A DNA stretch of 64,000 nucleotides from Eubacterium sp. Lineage in GTDB: Bacteria > Bacillota > Clostridia > Lachnospirales > Lachnospiraceae. Of this stretch, positions 21,821-30,045 are shown in pieces (the first letter of the stretch is position 1; each line of letters starts with the position of its first letter). A program made the translations under genes and the position numbers. A model generated the notes under the pieces. That model worked only from the letters and a program-made list of their open reading frames with translations. It did no database searches and had not been told where the DNA came from. Where the stretch lies: positions 1 through 64,000 of the forward strand of contig JAFUVQ010000009.1 of the NCBI GenBank assembly GCA_017477505.1, in the 5' to 3' direction.

Positions 21821-23728
21821 TCAGTCTTCATCTTCGTCATCAAGTGAAGGAAGTTCAAGTTTTGTACCTTTTGATGTGGTAATTATCTTTTCAGGTTTTT
21901 TCTTACCCGGTTTTTCCACAGATGTCTTTGTTTCTGCGGGCGCTTTTGTATCTGCAGGCGTCTTTGTGTCTGCAGGTGCCTTTGTGTCTGCAGATGCCTT
22001 TGTATCCGCAGGTGCCTTTGTGTCTGCAGATGCCTTTGTATCCGCAGGTGTCTTTGTATCCGCAGGTGCCTTTGTATCCGCAGGTGCCTTTGTATCCTCA
22101 GGAATTTCATCATTTGGAGAAATCTCATCATACGCGAGTGTTTCTTCATCACCCGGTACAACATCGAAAGCTGAATCAATTCCGAAAGGCCTCTCTTCCA
22201 TTGCTTTCTTTACTCTGTCCTGACGCTCCTCGTAAGTCTTTGGAAGTACTCCCACATTGGCATTATTAAGGAGTGCCTCTTCAACCACAATTCCACCTGT
22301 CTCTGTATTTACATCAGAGAAAAGTATCTTTGGCTTTGGAGTATCATCGGACTGACCGTCATCAGGCTGTTTTCCATCTGAGTGATCATTATCTGAGTTA
22401 TCGTTTTCTGAGTGATCGTCATCTGTCTCTCTTCTGTCCGACTGACTTTCATCATCGGATTCATTCTGAGCTGCAGTGCCACCTCTCTTTACATTTCTTG
22501 GTGAATCATCATCTTCATCATCATATTCATCATATTCGTATTCTTCGTAGGAAGAACCGCCTTTGGAAAGTTTAATGAGAAGAACTATTATAGCTATTGC
22601 AGCCATAACAAAAAGTATTGAAACCATTATAAGCAGTCCCTTGAGGGTACCGTAACTTACGATATCTTCTTCACCTATAGGTTTATTTTCCTCAAACAGC
22701 GGATCGGAAGCTGTTGATTCTTCGGTAACAGCTTCAGTAATACTCTCTGCTGTATCACTATCCTTTGGATTAAAGAATTTTACAAAAACCTGTTCCTCAG
22801 GATCAAAATAATAAAGTGAAGCATCACTGCCAAGCTTTGCCGCTTTCACAAGATATATATTATCTCCGTTACCCTGTGTATATACGGGAAGCTTGCCTTC
22901 ATTTACATTATAATCTGTCTTTTGATAACCGTATGGTATCTCTGACTCATCAGTTATCGGAAGCACAACTATGCGTGCACCTTTTTGTTCAAATTCATGA
23001 TATGGAGCTATGACTTTTGTAAGCTCATCATATACAAAGTAGCTCATGGCCTTATCACCGGATCTGAGACAGAGTATCGTAACCCCGCCCTCTCCGTAAG
23101 AGAAGCCTCTTATAAGATCTCCGTCATAGCTTGACGGAACCGGCGAGAAGCCTTCAGGAAGATTTGTATAACTGTCGTCATTAACGACAGTATATTCCCT
23201 GCCGTCATAATTAAGCTTTACATTTGCAAAAATTCCGGCATCACCGGATGTTGCTTCAGCGGTTGTAGGCTGCTCTGTGGATGGATCGGCTTCACCGACG
23301 GTAAGTGGCATACTTGAACTGTCGATAGTAAGATTATCACCTTCCGCGGAAGTTGCGGAAACACCGGTTACAAGAAGCGTCAGCTTACCTTCACCGATAG
23401 CCGTGAAATCAAGATTCGGCTGAGTATTCGTCTTACCTGTGATAGTTATGATACTTCCGTCACGTGATGCATTTCCATTCCTGCAGGAATCAAACTGAAG
23501 AATCTTGGTATCATAGGAAACAGTGATCTTATATTCCGAATTCGGAGTACCGTTTACACTTATCACCACCGTCACCGCGTCCCCTTTGTTCGGCTTCTGC
23601 GGTACAGCATAAAGTGTCACCGTTACACTCTCAGCTCTTACTTCAAAGCTTTTGTCAATGCATATCACACCGATCAGTAATGCAATCGTAAGAAAAAAAA
23701 CGACAATCTTTTTCATCCCAGTCTTCAT
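21821..23728 (-). CDS. membrane-anchored surface protein with cohesin-like domain and repeat tail
   Basis: The start at 23728 (MKTGMKKIVVFFL) follows AGGAG by 8 bp. A signal peptide precedes an outside beta-sandwich of about 115 residues (VTVTLYAVPQKPNKGDAVTV, then ITVSYDTKILQFDS) that resembles cohesin-type folds. A second folded region follows (TVVNDDSYTNLPEGF, containing an FSYGEGG turn). One transmembrane helix lies near residues 365-390 (LLIMVSILFVMAAIAIIVLL). By topology the last 245 residues would be cytoplasmic: acidic runs (EEYEYDEYDDEDDD), a His/Asp/Ser-rich stretch and ten 6-residue APADTK-type units. Function unknown; the fold call is tentative. It is the last gene before tRNA-Thr, transcribed toward glnS (39-bp gap). 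Confidence 0.6.
   Translation of the reverse strand: MKTGMKKIVVFFLTIALLIGVICIDKSFEVRAESVTVTLYAVPQKPNKGDAVTVVISVNGTPNSEYKITVSYDTKILQFDSCRNGNASRDGSIITITGKTNTQPNLDFTAIGEGKLTLLVTGVSATSAEGDNLTIDSSSMPLTVGEADPSTEQPTTAEATSGDAGIFANVKLNYDGREYTVVNDDSYTNLPEGFSPVPSSYDGDLIRGFSYGEGGVTILCLRSGDKAMSYFVYDELTKVIAPYHEFEQKGARIVVLPITDESEIPYGYQKTDYNVNEGKLPVYTQGNGDNIYLVKAAKLGSDASLYYFDPEEQVFVKFFNPKDSDTAESITEAVTEESTASDPLFEENKPIGEEDIVSYGTLKGLLIMVSILFVMAAIAIIVLLIKLSKGGSSYEEYEYDEYDDEDDDSPRNVKRGGTAAQNESDDESQSDRRETDDDHSENDNSDNDHSDGKQPDDGQSDDTPKPKILFSDVNTETGGIVVEEALLNNANVGVLPKTYEERQDRVKKAMEERPFGIDSAFDVVPGDEETLAYDEISPNDEIPEDTKAPADTKAPADTKTPADTKASADTKAPADTKASADTKAPADTKTPADTKAPAETKTSVEKPGKKKPEKIITTSKGTKLELPSLDDEDED
21924..22103. 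repeat. 18-bp minisatellite, ten units, inside the surface-protein gene
   Basis: Ten in-frame 18-bp units of the type GCCTTTGTATCCGCAGGT (plus strand) encode TKAPAD-like hexapeptides. Neighbouring units differ at a few positions, some alternate (GCAGGT/GCAGAT), and unit length is a multiple of three, so copy-number change would keep the frame. Confidence 0.9.
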
Positions 23729-23854
23729 GATCAACACTCCTAATTATATGAGACAGTGAGCTTAAATAGAGCTTAAATGCCCGTTCATGTTCATATCTCG
23801 CCTCTGAACTCACACTAACTACCGAATTATATCACAAAAAAACTTAATAAACAA

Positions 23855-23883
23855 TTGACAAAGCCCCATTTTTTTATTATCAT
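23855..23883 (+). promoter_or_regulatory. promoter of tRNA-Thr
   Basis: TTGACA (23855-23860), a 17-bp spacer and TATCAT (23878-23883), 24 bp before the mature tRNA. Confidence 0.75.
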
Positions 23884-23906
23884 TCTTGTTGTTGCAAAAA
23901 GCACAT

Positions 23907-23979
23907 GCTGTTATAGCTCAGTAGGTAGAGCGCAACATCGGTAATGTTGAGGTCACGGGTTCGACTCCCGTTAGCAGCT
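23907..23979 (+). tRNA. tRNA-Thr (anticodon GGT)
   Basis: A complete 73-nt cloverleaf: acceptor GCTGTTA/TAGCAGC, D stem GCTC/GAGC, anticodon stem CAACA/TGTTG with loop TCGGTAA, a 5-nt variable loop and T stem ACGGG/CCCGT with loop TTCGACT. The anticodon GGT reads ACC and ACU threonine codons. The 3' CCA is not encoded. Position 33, almost always U, is C here. It stands alone on the plus strand between minus-strand genes, with its own promoter and terminator. Confidence 0.93.
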
Positions 23980-23995
23980 TTATCTATGACAAGAC

Positions 23996-24020
23996 AAAAC
24001 CCCGGATTTCCGGGGTTTTT
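23996..24020. terminator. bidirectional terminator between tRNA-Thr and the sigma factor gene
   Basis: AAAACCCCGGA and TCCGGGGTTTT form a symmetrical hairpin with A and T runs on both sides, serving the convergent tRNA (plus) and sigma factor (minus) transcripts. Confidence 0.9.
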
Positions 24021-24021
24021 G

Positions 24022-24648
24022 CTATTCACTGTCTTTCTTAAGTTTTGCTCTTGCTCTGGAAAGTGCATTCGTAACTGACTGTTCAGTCTTCCCAAGCCGC
24101 TCTGCTATGTCCGCGTAAGAAAGTCCTGATAGATAGAGTTCCGTCACCTTACGTTCCATGGACGAAAGCTCACTTTCCATCCTTTCACGGATCGTATCTG
24201 TACGTTCCTTAAAAAGCATTATATACTCCGGATCAGTCTCTTCATCCGAAACCAGAAGGTCTATAAGCTCTGTATCACTCTCTTCAGTTTCCCTGTTCAT
24301 CACATCAGTATAAAGAGAAATATATGTATTCAATGGCTGATGTTTCATTCTGTTGGACTTCTTTATGGCGGTTCTTATCTCATTATCCACACAGGTTGTT
24401 GCATATGTAATAAATGTAGCGCCGCCTTCCGTATCGTAATCTCTTATGGCCTTGACAAGCCCTATCATGGCTTCCTGAGAGAGATCATCAGTTTCCGCTC
24501 CCGCAATATAAAGATATCTTATCTCTTTTTTAACAAGAGGAATGTATTTCTTCAGAAGAAATTCCTCGGCCATTTTGTCACCCTCTCTGTAACGGGTAAC
24601 AAGTTCACTGTCCGAAAGTGATTCTAATTCTTCTTCCGGTCTGGACAT
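24022..24648 (-). CDS. sigma-70 family RNA polymerase sigma factor, SigH-like
   Basis: A 208-aa sigma factor with region 2 (EEFLLKKYIPLVKKEIRYLY, DDLSQEAMIGLVKAIRDYD, then FITYATTCVDNEIRTAIKK) and region 4 with a helix-turn-helix near the end (LSYADIAERLGKTEQSVTNALSRARAKLKK). Layout and length fit the Spo0H/SigH group, which directs stationary-phase and early sporulation genes in bacilli and clostridia. The start at 24648 (MSRPEEE) has GAGG 9 bp upstream; ATG at 24663 is an alternative. It follows rlmB in the same direction, as in the Bacillus rlmB-type/mrnC/cysS neighbourhood near sigH. Gene name not assigned because paralogues exist. Confidence 0.87.
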   Translation of the reverse strand: MSRPEEELESLSDSELVTRYREGDKMAEEFLLKKYIPLVKKEIRYLYIAGAETDDLSQEAMIGLVKAIRDYDTEGGATFITYATTCVDNEIRTAIKKSNRMKHQPLNTYISLYTDVMNRETEESDTELIDLLVSDEETDPEYIMLFKERTDTIRERMESELSSMERKVTELYLSGLSYADIAERLGKTEQSVTNALSRARAKLKKDSE

Positions 24649-24707
24649 TTTTTCATACCTCATCTAACGCCCCCGGGACGTATTATCTATCTGACACACT
24701 TATCATT

Positions 24708-24800
24708 TCTCCACCTGACTCATCATCGGTCAGGGCTGCTTCTCCACCTGACTCATCATCGGTCAAGGCTGCTTTTCCACCTGACTCATCATCGGTCAGG
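24708..24800. repeat. 33-bp direct repeats (two full copies and most of a third) after rlmB
   Basis: Units start at 24708, 24741 and 24774 and share CCACCTGACTCATCATCGG. The third copy ends inside the last codons of rlmB. On the minus strand, one frame reads TDDESGGEAAL repeatedly, one base off the rlmB frame. No hairpin or known mobile repeat is evident. Confidence 0.85.
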
Positions 24801-25596
24801 ACTTCATCCTCTGTCTTACTATCTCATAAGCCAGGATGCCGGTCGCAACCGAAGCATTGAGAGAATCCACATTTCCCTTCATAGGTACAGCTACCACGTA
24901 ATCACATTTCTCTCTTACAAGCCTGGAAACTCCGCTGCCCTCGCTTCCTATAACAAGGCCTATAGGTCCGGTAAGATTACAGTTATACATTATCTCGCCG
25001 TCCATATCGGCACAGGCAAACCAGAGTCCTCTGCCCTTAAGCTCTTCTATTGTACGTGAAATATTCGTAACCTTAACGACAGGTGTATAATTTACAGCAC
25101 CTGCTGAAGTCTTTACCGCTGTACTGGTAAGTCCAACTGAACGGTTCTTCGGAATTATCACGCCATGAGCGCCGCATACATTTGCAGTTCTGATTATGGC
25201 ACCGAGGTTATGAGGATCAACTATTTCATCAAGTATGAATACAAACGGATCCTCGTTCTTTTCTTTTGCAATGGTGAAAATATCCTCTATATCGGCATAT
25301 TTATATGCTGAACACTGGGCTATGACACCCTGGTGTTTCTTCGTCTCGGACATAAAATCAAGCTTCTGCTTGGAAATGAATCTTACGTTCACATCACCCT
25401 TTTTTGCCATGCGGAGTATGGACGCGATAGTACTGTCACGGAGCCCCTCCTGCACGTAAAGGCGGTCTATAGTCTTTCCGGCACGGAATGCTTCCATGAC
25501 AGCGTTCCTGCCCTCAACCAGACTTATCTCACCAGATTCCTTTTTCTCTTTCACGAGATTTTCGGTATTATCTTTTCCTGCTTTTAATTCAACCAT
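24796..25596 (-). CDS. rlmB: 23S rRNA 2'-O-methyltransferase RlmB (SpoU/TrmH family)
   Basis: Methylates a guanosine ribose in the peptidyl-transferase region of 23S rRNA. The 266-aa protein has the N-terminal substrate-binding domain (LVEGRNAVMEAFRAGKTIDRLYV) and the SPOUT knot motifs: NLGAIIRTANVCGAHGVIIP, IGLVIGSEGSGVSRLV and the final SLNASVATGILAYE. About 25 charged residues precede the first domain. It is preceded by mrnC and cysS and followed by the sigma factor, an order known from other Firmicutes. The C-terminus abuts the 33-bp repeats. Confidence 0.94.
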   Translation of the reverse strand: MVELKAGKDNTENLVKEKKESGEISLVEGRNAVMEAFRAGKTIDRLYVQEGLRDSTIASILRMAKKGDVNVRFISKQKLDFMSETKKHQGVIAQCSAYKYADIEDIFTIAKEKNEDPFVFILDEIVDPHNLGAIIRTANVCGAHGVIIPKNRSVGLTSTAVKTSAGAVNYTPVVKVTNISRTIEELKGRGLWFACADMDGEIMYNCNLTGPIGLVIGSEGSGVSRLVREKCDYVVAVPMKGNVDSLNASVATGILAYEIVRQRMKS

Positions 25597-25665
25597 TTTT
25601 TATCTTTCTGATACATAAATATCAAAGAGTGAACTGACCAAATAAACTTTGTCTAATTCAGATTT

Positions 25666-26055
25666 TCAAAGTCCGGCATCCTGAATGACCATACCGACTA
25701 TCTCATCAAGTCTCTCGTAATTCTTCGTCATATAAAGATAGCCCAGCACCGCCTCAAAACCGGTTGCCTTCTTATATTCCGCCATCGAAGCATTCTTGGC
25801 CTTGGTATGTACCTCGGCATTCCTGCCTCTCTTAAAAACATCCATTTCTGTTTCAGTAAATGAGTCCATGAAACGGTCCGCGAAATCCGCCTGATATCTG
25901 GCACATACCACCTTCGAAACTATGGCATGATACTTCTCCACCTGCATATTGGTCTTATCCACGACATATGACTTTATCTTAAGGTCATATATGCTGTCAC
26001 CTATATATGCAAGGGCGAGAGGCGAATACTGATAAAATCTCAGACTCTCTTCCAT
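25666..26055 (-). CDS. mrnC: Mini-ribonuclease III
   Basis: Processes the ends of 23S rRNA in Firmicutes. The 129-aa protein consists of the RNase III catalytic domain alone, without a dsRNA-binding domain: YSPLALAYIGDSIYDLKIKSY carries the acidic signature, and KKATGFEAVLGYLYM holds the second catalytic glutamate. Its start overlaps the end of cysS by 16 bp, the usual cysS-mrnC arrangement, suggesting translational coupling. Confidence 0.95.
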   Translation of the reverse strand: MEESLRFYQYSPLALAYIGDSIYDLKIKSYVVDKTNMQVEKYHAIVSKVVCARYQADFADRFMDSFTETEMDVFKRGRNAEVHTKAKNASMAEYKKATGFEAVLGYLYMTKNYERLDEIVGMVIQDAGL

Positions 26056-27470
26056 TTGACACCTTCCCTGGTATCCTTAAGCTCGATTCCCATTCCGAGA
26101 AGCTCGTCTCTTATGGCATCAGCTCTTGCGAAATCCTTAGCTTTTCTTGCCTCCTGTCTTTCGGCAATAAGCTTCTCTATATCAGCATCCAGAACATCAT
26201 CCTTCTTCTCAATGATAATACCCAGAACATCAGTCAGTATTCGGAGCATATCGTAGTATTTATCTGCAACGTCGGATGAAACACTGTCAGCAACAGTATT
26301 GGAATACTTGACCATCTCGAATATTACGGAAATGGCATCTGCTGTATTAAGGTCATCATCCATAGCTTCTTCGAAACGTTTAACGAAACTGTTCAGCTCT
26401 TCTACTGCCTTCGCATCTGTTTCAGCATTCTCTGCCACGTTTCCTTTTGCCATAACATCACGGAGCTTCTCTGCAGCCGTAAGTATTCTCTCAAGGCTGT
26501 TCTTTGAAGCTTCGATAAGCTTTGGAGAGAAATTGAGCGGACTTCTGTACTGTGCCGAAAGCATGAAGAATCTCACTACCTGAGGATCATATTTGCCGCA
26601 TATCTCACGGACTGTCTTGAAGTTTCCGAGAGACTTGCTCATCTTCTCAAACTCATCATTGTCATTTGCTATACGCAGGAAGCCGTTATGCATCCAGTAA
26701 CGTGCGAATTCCGTACCGTTGGCAGCTTCACTCTGTGCTATCTCATTTTCATGATGAGGGAATATAAGATCCTCACCGCCGGCATGAATATCTATAGTTC
26801 CGCCTATATACTTCTTGGACATTACCGAGCATTCAAGGTGCCAGCCCGGACGTCCGTCGCCCCATGGTGACGGCCAGAACGGCTCCCCTTCCTTTTTCGG
26901 CTTCCAGAGCACAAAATCAAGTCCGTCTTCTTTCTCATCCTCACCGCTTACTTTAAGCTGATGAGCCTCGTCACGATGTCCTGCCTCAAGGTCATCGATA
27001 TTCTTGTGAGAAAGCTTTCCATAGTTTTCAAAACTTCTTGTACGGAAATAAACCGTTCCGTTCTTCTCATAGGCATGCCCGTTCTCGATAAGAGTCTTTA
27101 TCATCTCTATCATGTCGGGAATCTCTTTTGTCGCCTGGGGATGTGTTGTTGCAGGCCTTACATTTAAAGCCTCCATATCCTTCTTGCATTCTGCTATAAA
27201 TCTCTCGGAAATGACTGAAGGATCCTCTCCCTCCTCATTTGCCCTTTTTATTATCTTATCATCTACATCGGTAAAATTAGAGACATAGTTAACTTCATAG
27301 CCCTTATATTCAAGATACCTTCTGAGAGTATCAAAAACTATCATAGGGCGTGCATTACCTATATGAATGAAATCATAAACCGTAGGTCCGCATACGTAGA
27401 TGCCTGCCTTTCCAGGTGTTATTGGAACGAATTCCTCTTTACTTCTTGTAAGTGTATTAAAAACCTTCAT
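26040..27470 (-). CDS. cysS: cysteinyl-tRNA synthetase
   Basis: Charges tRNA-Cys. Class I enzyme, 476 aa, with YVCGPTVYDFIHIGNARP (HIGH motif and zinc cysteine) and KMSKSLGNF near residue 270. The zinc-binding WHLECSVM and HHENEIAQSEA segments are intact, and the C-terminal helical anticodon domain is present (ARADAIRDELLGMGI). AGGAAG precedes the start. First gene of the cysS-mrnC-rlmB-sigma series. No T-box leader seen in the 37 bp before it. Confidence 0.97.
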   Translation of the reverse strand: MKVFNTLTRSKEEFVPITPGKAGIYVCGPTVYDFIHIGNARPMIVFDTLRRYLEYKGYEVNYVSNFTDVDDKIIKRANEEGEDPSVISERFIAECKKDMEALNVRPATTHPQATKEIPDMIEMIKTLIENGHAYEKNGTVYFRTRSFENYGKLSHKNIDDLEAGHRDEAHQLKVSGEDEKEDGLDFVLWKPKKEGEPFWPSPWGDGRPGWHLECSVMSKKYIGGTIDIHAGGEDLIFPHHENEIAQSEAANGTEFARYWMHNGFLRIANDNDEFEKMSKSLGNFKTVREICGKYDPQVVRFFMLSAQYRSPLNFSPKLIEASKNSLERILTAAEKLRDVMAKGNVAENAETDAKAVEELNSFVKRFEEAMDDDLNTADAISVIFEMVKYSNTVADSVSSDVADKYYDMLRILTDVLGIIIEKKDDVLDADIEKLIAERQEARKAKDFARADAIRDELLGMGIELKDTREGVKWKRV

Positions 27471-27507
27471 CTAATAAAACTTCCTTCTGTTATTGTGAGT
27501 CTTTGCA

Positions 27508-29142
27508 TTACATCTGTGAATTGAACAGGCTCTTGATCTTATATACGATATCATCGCTGTCCGCATTAATAGTAGCCGCCTCGTTAATGCCCGAAAGCTT
27601 CTTCATGGCATCTGTATCGGCATCACTTGTATAACTAATTGTATAAACAGGAATCTCCGAATCCTTAAGCGCCGGAGTAATATCTTTAAGCTTATAGCCC
27701 TGGTTCTGATATCCGTCACTGAGGAGGAATATCATAGCCTTGGCATCAGGATTCTGCTCCTTGGCCTTGTTGATCATGTCCATGGCAACAACTATGGCAT
27801 CATAGCTTGCAGTACTTCCGCTTGCTGTAAGGCTGTTGATACCGCCCTGGAAATAAGCTCTCTGATTAAGATCGAACTTGGCTATAGGAACCTCTATGGC
27901 TACATTTGTGCTATAGCTGACCAGACCGACCATATTGTTCTCATTGATATACTGAGCACCGTTACTGAGGGACTGCTTAAGCTGATTGATAGGGTCACCT
28001 GACATACTGCCGCTGCAGTCAGCAACGAATACAGCGATAATATCCTGACCGTTATCCTTATTTGCCTTGTAGATAGCGAGTGCCCTGTTAACCTCGGCAC
28101 CTGTTATCTCTCTGTCAGACTTGTAATCATCATTTGCATTGAAGCCCTTCTTCTTTGCAAGTGACTGGCTGTCGGAATTCATACAGTAATCATTGAATGC
28201 CTTACATGCTGCTATCTCCTCATCAGGCATAGTGCTCTCACCCACTATATAAAGCGGATTGTCATGTCTTATGCCGAAAGGAATGAAATCATAAAGCTTG
28301 TTAAGATTTGATTCATTTACATATGTCTGATACTCGAGGATCATGCCGTCGAGAGTTCCCTTGGAAGCTGAATCACGCATCTGCATGGTGTTATAGGCAA
28401 CAAAAGGAATATTCTGGTTGAACTTCTTGTAATTCTCTATAGCCGCATCCGAATTGATATCTTCAGAACCGTCTTTAAGGATGGAAATGAGAAGATTCAT
28501 ACCTGTGGAACTTGTCTGCGGATTGGTATAACCGATATTGATCTTGCCATCCTGAACAGCCTTGATGATGGAATCATATGTATTATATTCACTGCCCTTG
28601 GATATAAGAAGTCCGGCTGTATTTCCTACCATCCTCTTATTAAGAGTCACATCACCGCCATTTGCAGTTATGTACTCACCCCAGAGATAGTTTGATGGAG
28701 TAAACAGCTGAGGAGTATGCTTTCTTGAAATGATATAGTCAGCTGCAAGTCCCGATGAAACGCTTCTTACAGAAACGCCGATGGTCCTGCCGCCCGGAGT
28801 CGTGACATTTGCCTTATTAAACTTTGTAGCAACATCGATAAGCCATGACTCATAATCCTTACCGGCCTTTTCCGGTGAAGTCATGATCTCTATATTTACA
28901 TCGCCGTAACCGGTGACTGCAAGCGGATACTTTGCTATCTCCGGAAGCTCATCATAAAGAGATGAATCATCAAGAGAAACCGAAGCTTTGGTAGGAGTCT
29001 TCTCCTTGACCTTGATATGATTCATCATGGTATCAACACTTCGTCCACCGGACTGATTTCTGATGATAAGTCCGATACCGACTATGGAAATGAACAGAAC
29101 CGCTATCGCTATACCGACAAAGACTATTTTGTTTGATTTCAT
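27508..29142 (-). CDS. membrane-anchored substrate-binding/VWA fusion protein
   Basis: A 544-aa protein with an N-terminal membrane anchor (IVFVGIAIAVLFISIVGIGLII), so the rest probably faces outward. Residues about 75-335 have the form of a type-2 periplasmic substrate-binding protein (DVNIEIMTSPEKAG, KHTPQLFTPSNYLWGEYI, GKINIGYTNPQTSSTGMNLL). Residues about 365-544 are a von Willebrand factor A domain whose metal site DxSxS is intact (VADCSGSMSG), with SGSTASYDAI and LLSDGYQNQG completing it. The ligand is unknown; the VWA part suggests metal-dependent protein binding. AAGGG lies 6 bp before the ATG. It follows the gene at 29200-29823 by 57 bp in the same direction, suggesting a two-gene unit. 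Confidence 0.8.
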   Translation of the reverse strand: MKSNKIVFVGIAIAVLFISIVGIGLIIRNQSGGRSVDTMMNHIKVKEKTPTKASVSLDDSSLYDELPEIAKYPLAVTGYGDVNIEIMTSPEKAGKDYESWLIDVATKFNKANVTTPGGRTIGVSVRSVSSGLAADYIISRKHTPQLFTPSNYLWGEYITANGGDVTLNKRMVGNTAGLLISKGSEYNTYDSIIKAVQDGKINIGYTNPQTSSTGMNLLISILKDGSEDINSDAAIENYKKFNQNIPFVAYNTMQMRDSASKGTLDGMILEYQTYVNESNLNKLYDFIPFGIRHDNPLYIVGESTMPDEEIAACKAFNDYCMNSDSQSLAKKKGFNANDDYKSDREITGAEVNRALAIYKANKDNGQDIIAVFVADCSGSMSGDPINQLKQSLSNGAQYINENNMVGLVSYSTNVAIEVPIAKFDLNQRAYFQGGINSLTASGSTASYDAIVVAMDMINKAKEQNPDAKAMIFLLSDGYQNQGYKLKDITPALKDSEIPVYTISYTSDADTDAMKKLSGINEAATINADSDDIVYKIKSLFNSQM

Positions 29143-29199
29143 AATTACCCTTTCCGGGGTATAACCCCATTATATGTATGACACATATTTATAAATCTT

Positions 29200-29823
29200 T
29201 TACATGGTTTTCATGGTCTCAAGTGACTCTATCAGGTCATCAACACGCCGTATATCCACATCTTTGATGTTGTCATCAAGAGAATAGGATAATTCCACCA
29301 GCTGATTCAGTTTGGTGACCAGTCCCTGCATTTCATCCATGGTTTTCTTTAAGTAAGCCGTATCTTTTCCGTAAACTCCGTATACATAGTCATAGGAATC
29401 GAAGAAGTCTGCAGCCTTGCCAAGATCATTTTCAGCCTGAAGCCTTATCATGGTATATGCCTCGACCATACGGCTGTCCGGTTCCATGGCACCGAAGTAT
29501 TTCTCCCTAGTCATGATACTGTTATACATGGTAGCCATTTTCTTACGTTCCATGCTGAAAGCTCCTCTTTTTCCGGCTTCCATGAATCTTTTCAGAGGAT
29601 CCGCCTTGGAAAAAGGATTATCTTCCGTATTCAGGATCGAATAATTGGAATACAGTGTAAAAATGAACCATATTACGCCGGCAAGTCCGGTAGCCCCGAG
29701 TGTCACAGGCAGGCCCAGTTCGATCACATTATTAAAGATAACATAGATAAGCACAACAAGAAGAAGCAGAGCTATATTGATAAGATTCACTTTTATTAAA
29801 TTCTTTATATTTATAGCACTCAC
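29200..29823 (-). CDS. small membrane protein of unknown function, partner of the VWA gene
   Basis: I do not recognise the family. The 207-aa protein begins with two closely spaced membrane helices (INIALLLLVVLIYVIFNNVI and LGATGLAGVIWFIFTLYSNY), followed by a roughly 140-residue helical, charged cytoplasmic part (ERKKMATMYNSIMTREKYFG, TYLKKTMDEMQGLVTKLNQL). The start is uncertain: the GTG at 29823 lies almost on top of its GGGGAGG site, and no better in-frame codon is evident. It sits directly upstream of the VWA/substrate-binding fusion, so it may form a membrane complex with it. Confidence 0.6.
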   Translation of the reverse strand: MSAINIKNLIKVNLINIALLLLVVLIYVIFNNVIELGLPVTLGATGLAGVIWFIFTLYSNYSILNTEDNPFSKADPLKRFMEAGKRGAFSMERKKMATMYNSIMTREKYFGAMEPDSRMVEAYTMIRLQAENDLGKAADFFDSYDYVYGVYGKDTAYLKKTMDEMQGLVTKLNQLVELSYSLDDNIKDVDIRRVDDLIESLETMKTM

Positions 29824-29988
29824 CTCCCCTGTACTATTTAACTGATTTATTATATCTCAAATATATGGATTTCGTCAACTGAGGCAGAGAAATATAGAAT
29901 GTCGCTTGCGACATGCGCCTCGTCGGGCGCGAGATGCAAAGCAATCTACCTTACGAGCTGTGTACGCTCTATATTATATAACAAAGCA

Positions 29989-30013
29989 GATGCCGGGATA
30001 TGATCCCGGCATC
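29989..30013 (-). terminator. terminator after htpG
   Basis: GATGCCGGGAT and ATCCCGGCATC pair perfectly across a 3-nt loop, 33 bp after the htpG stop; a moderately T-rich stretch follows on the minus strand. Confidence 0.75.
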
Positions 30014-30045
30014 CGATTCATCATTCCATCTTTATATTATATCAG

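Noticed and set aside
21924-22103. Regular repeats that could be taken for a CRISPR array
   Set aside because: Units are contiguous 18-mers without spacers and lie in frame within a gene.
21699-22223. Long plus-strand frame rich in FVSAGAFVSAD
   Set aside because: It is the antisense reading of the 18-bp repeat tract and runs antisense into glnS.
24618-24860. Plus-strand frame reading PPDSSSV repeats across the 33-bp units
   Set aside because: It is antisense to the sigma factor and rlmB genes, without a convincing ribosome site.
27471-27507. T-box leaders for cysS, glnS or glyQS
   Set aside because: The gaps are too short and no AGGGTGGNACCGCG-like sequence is present.
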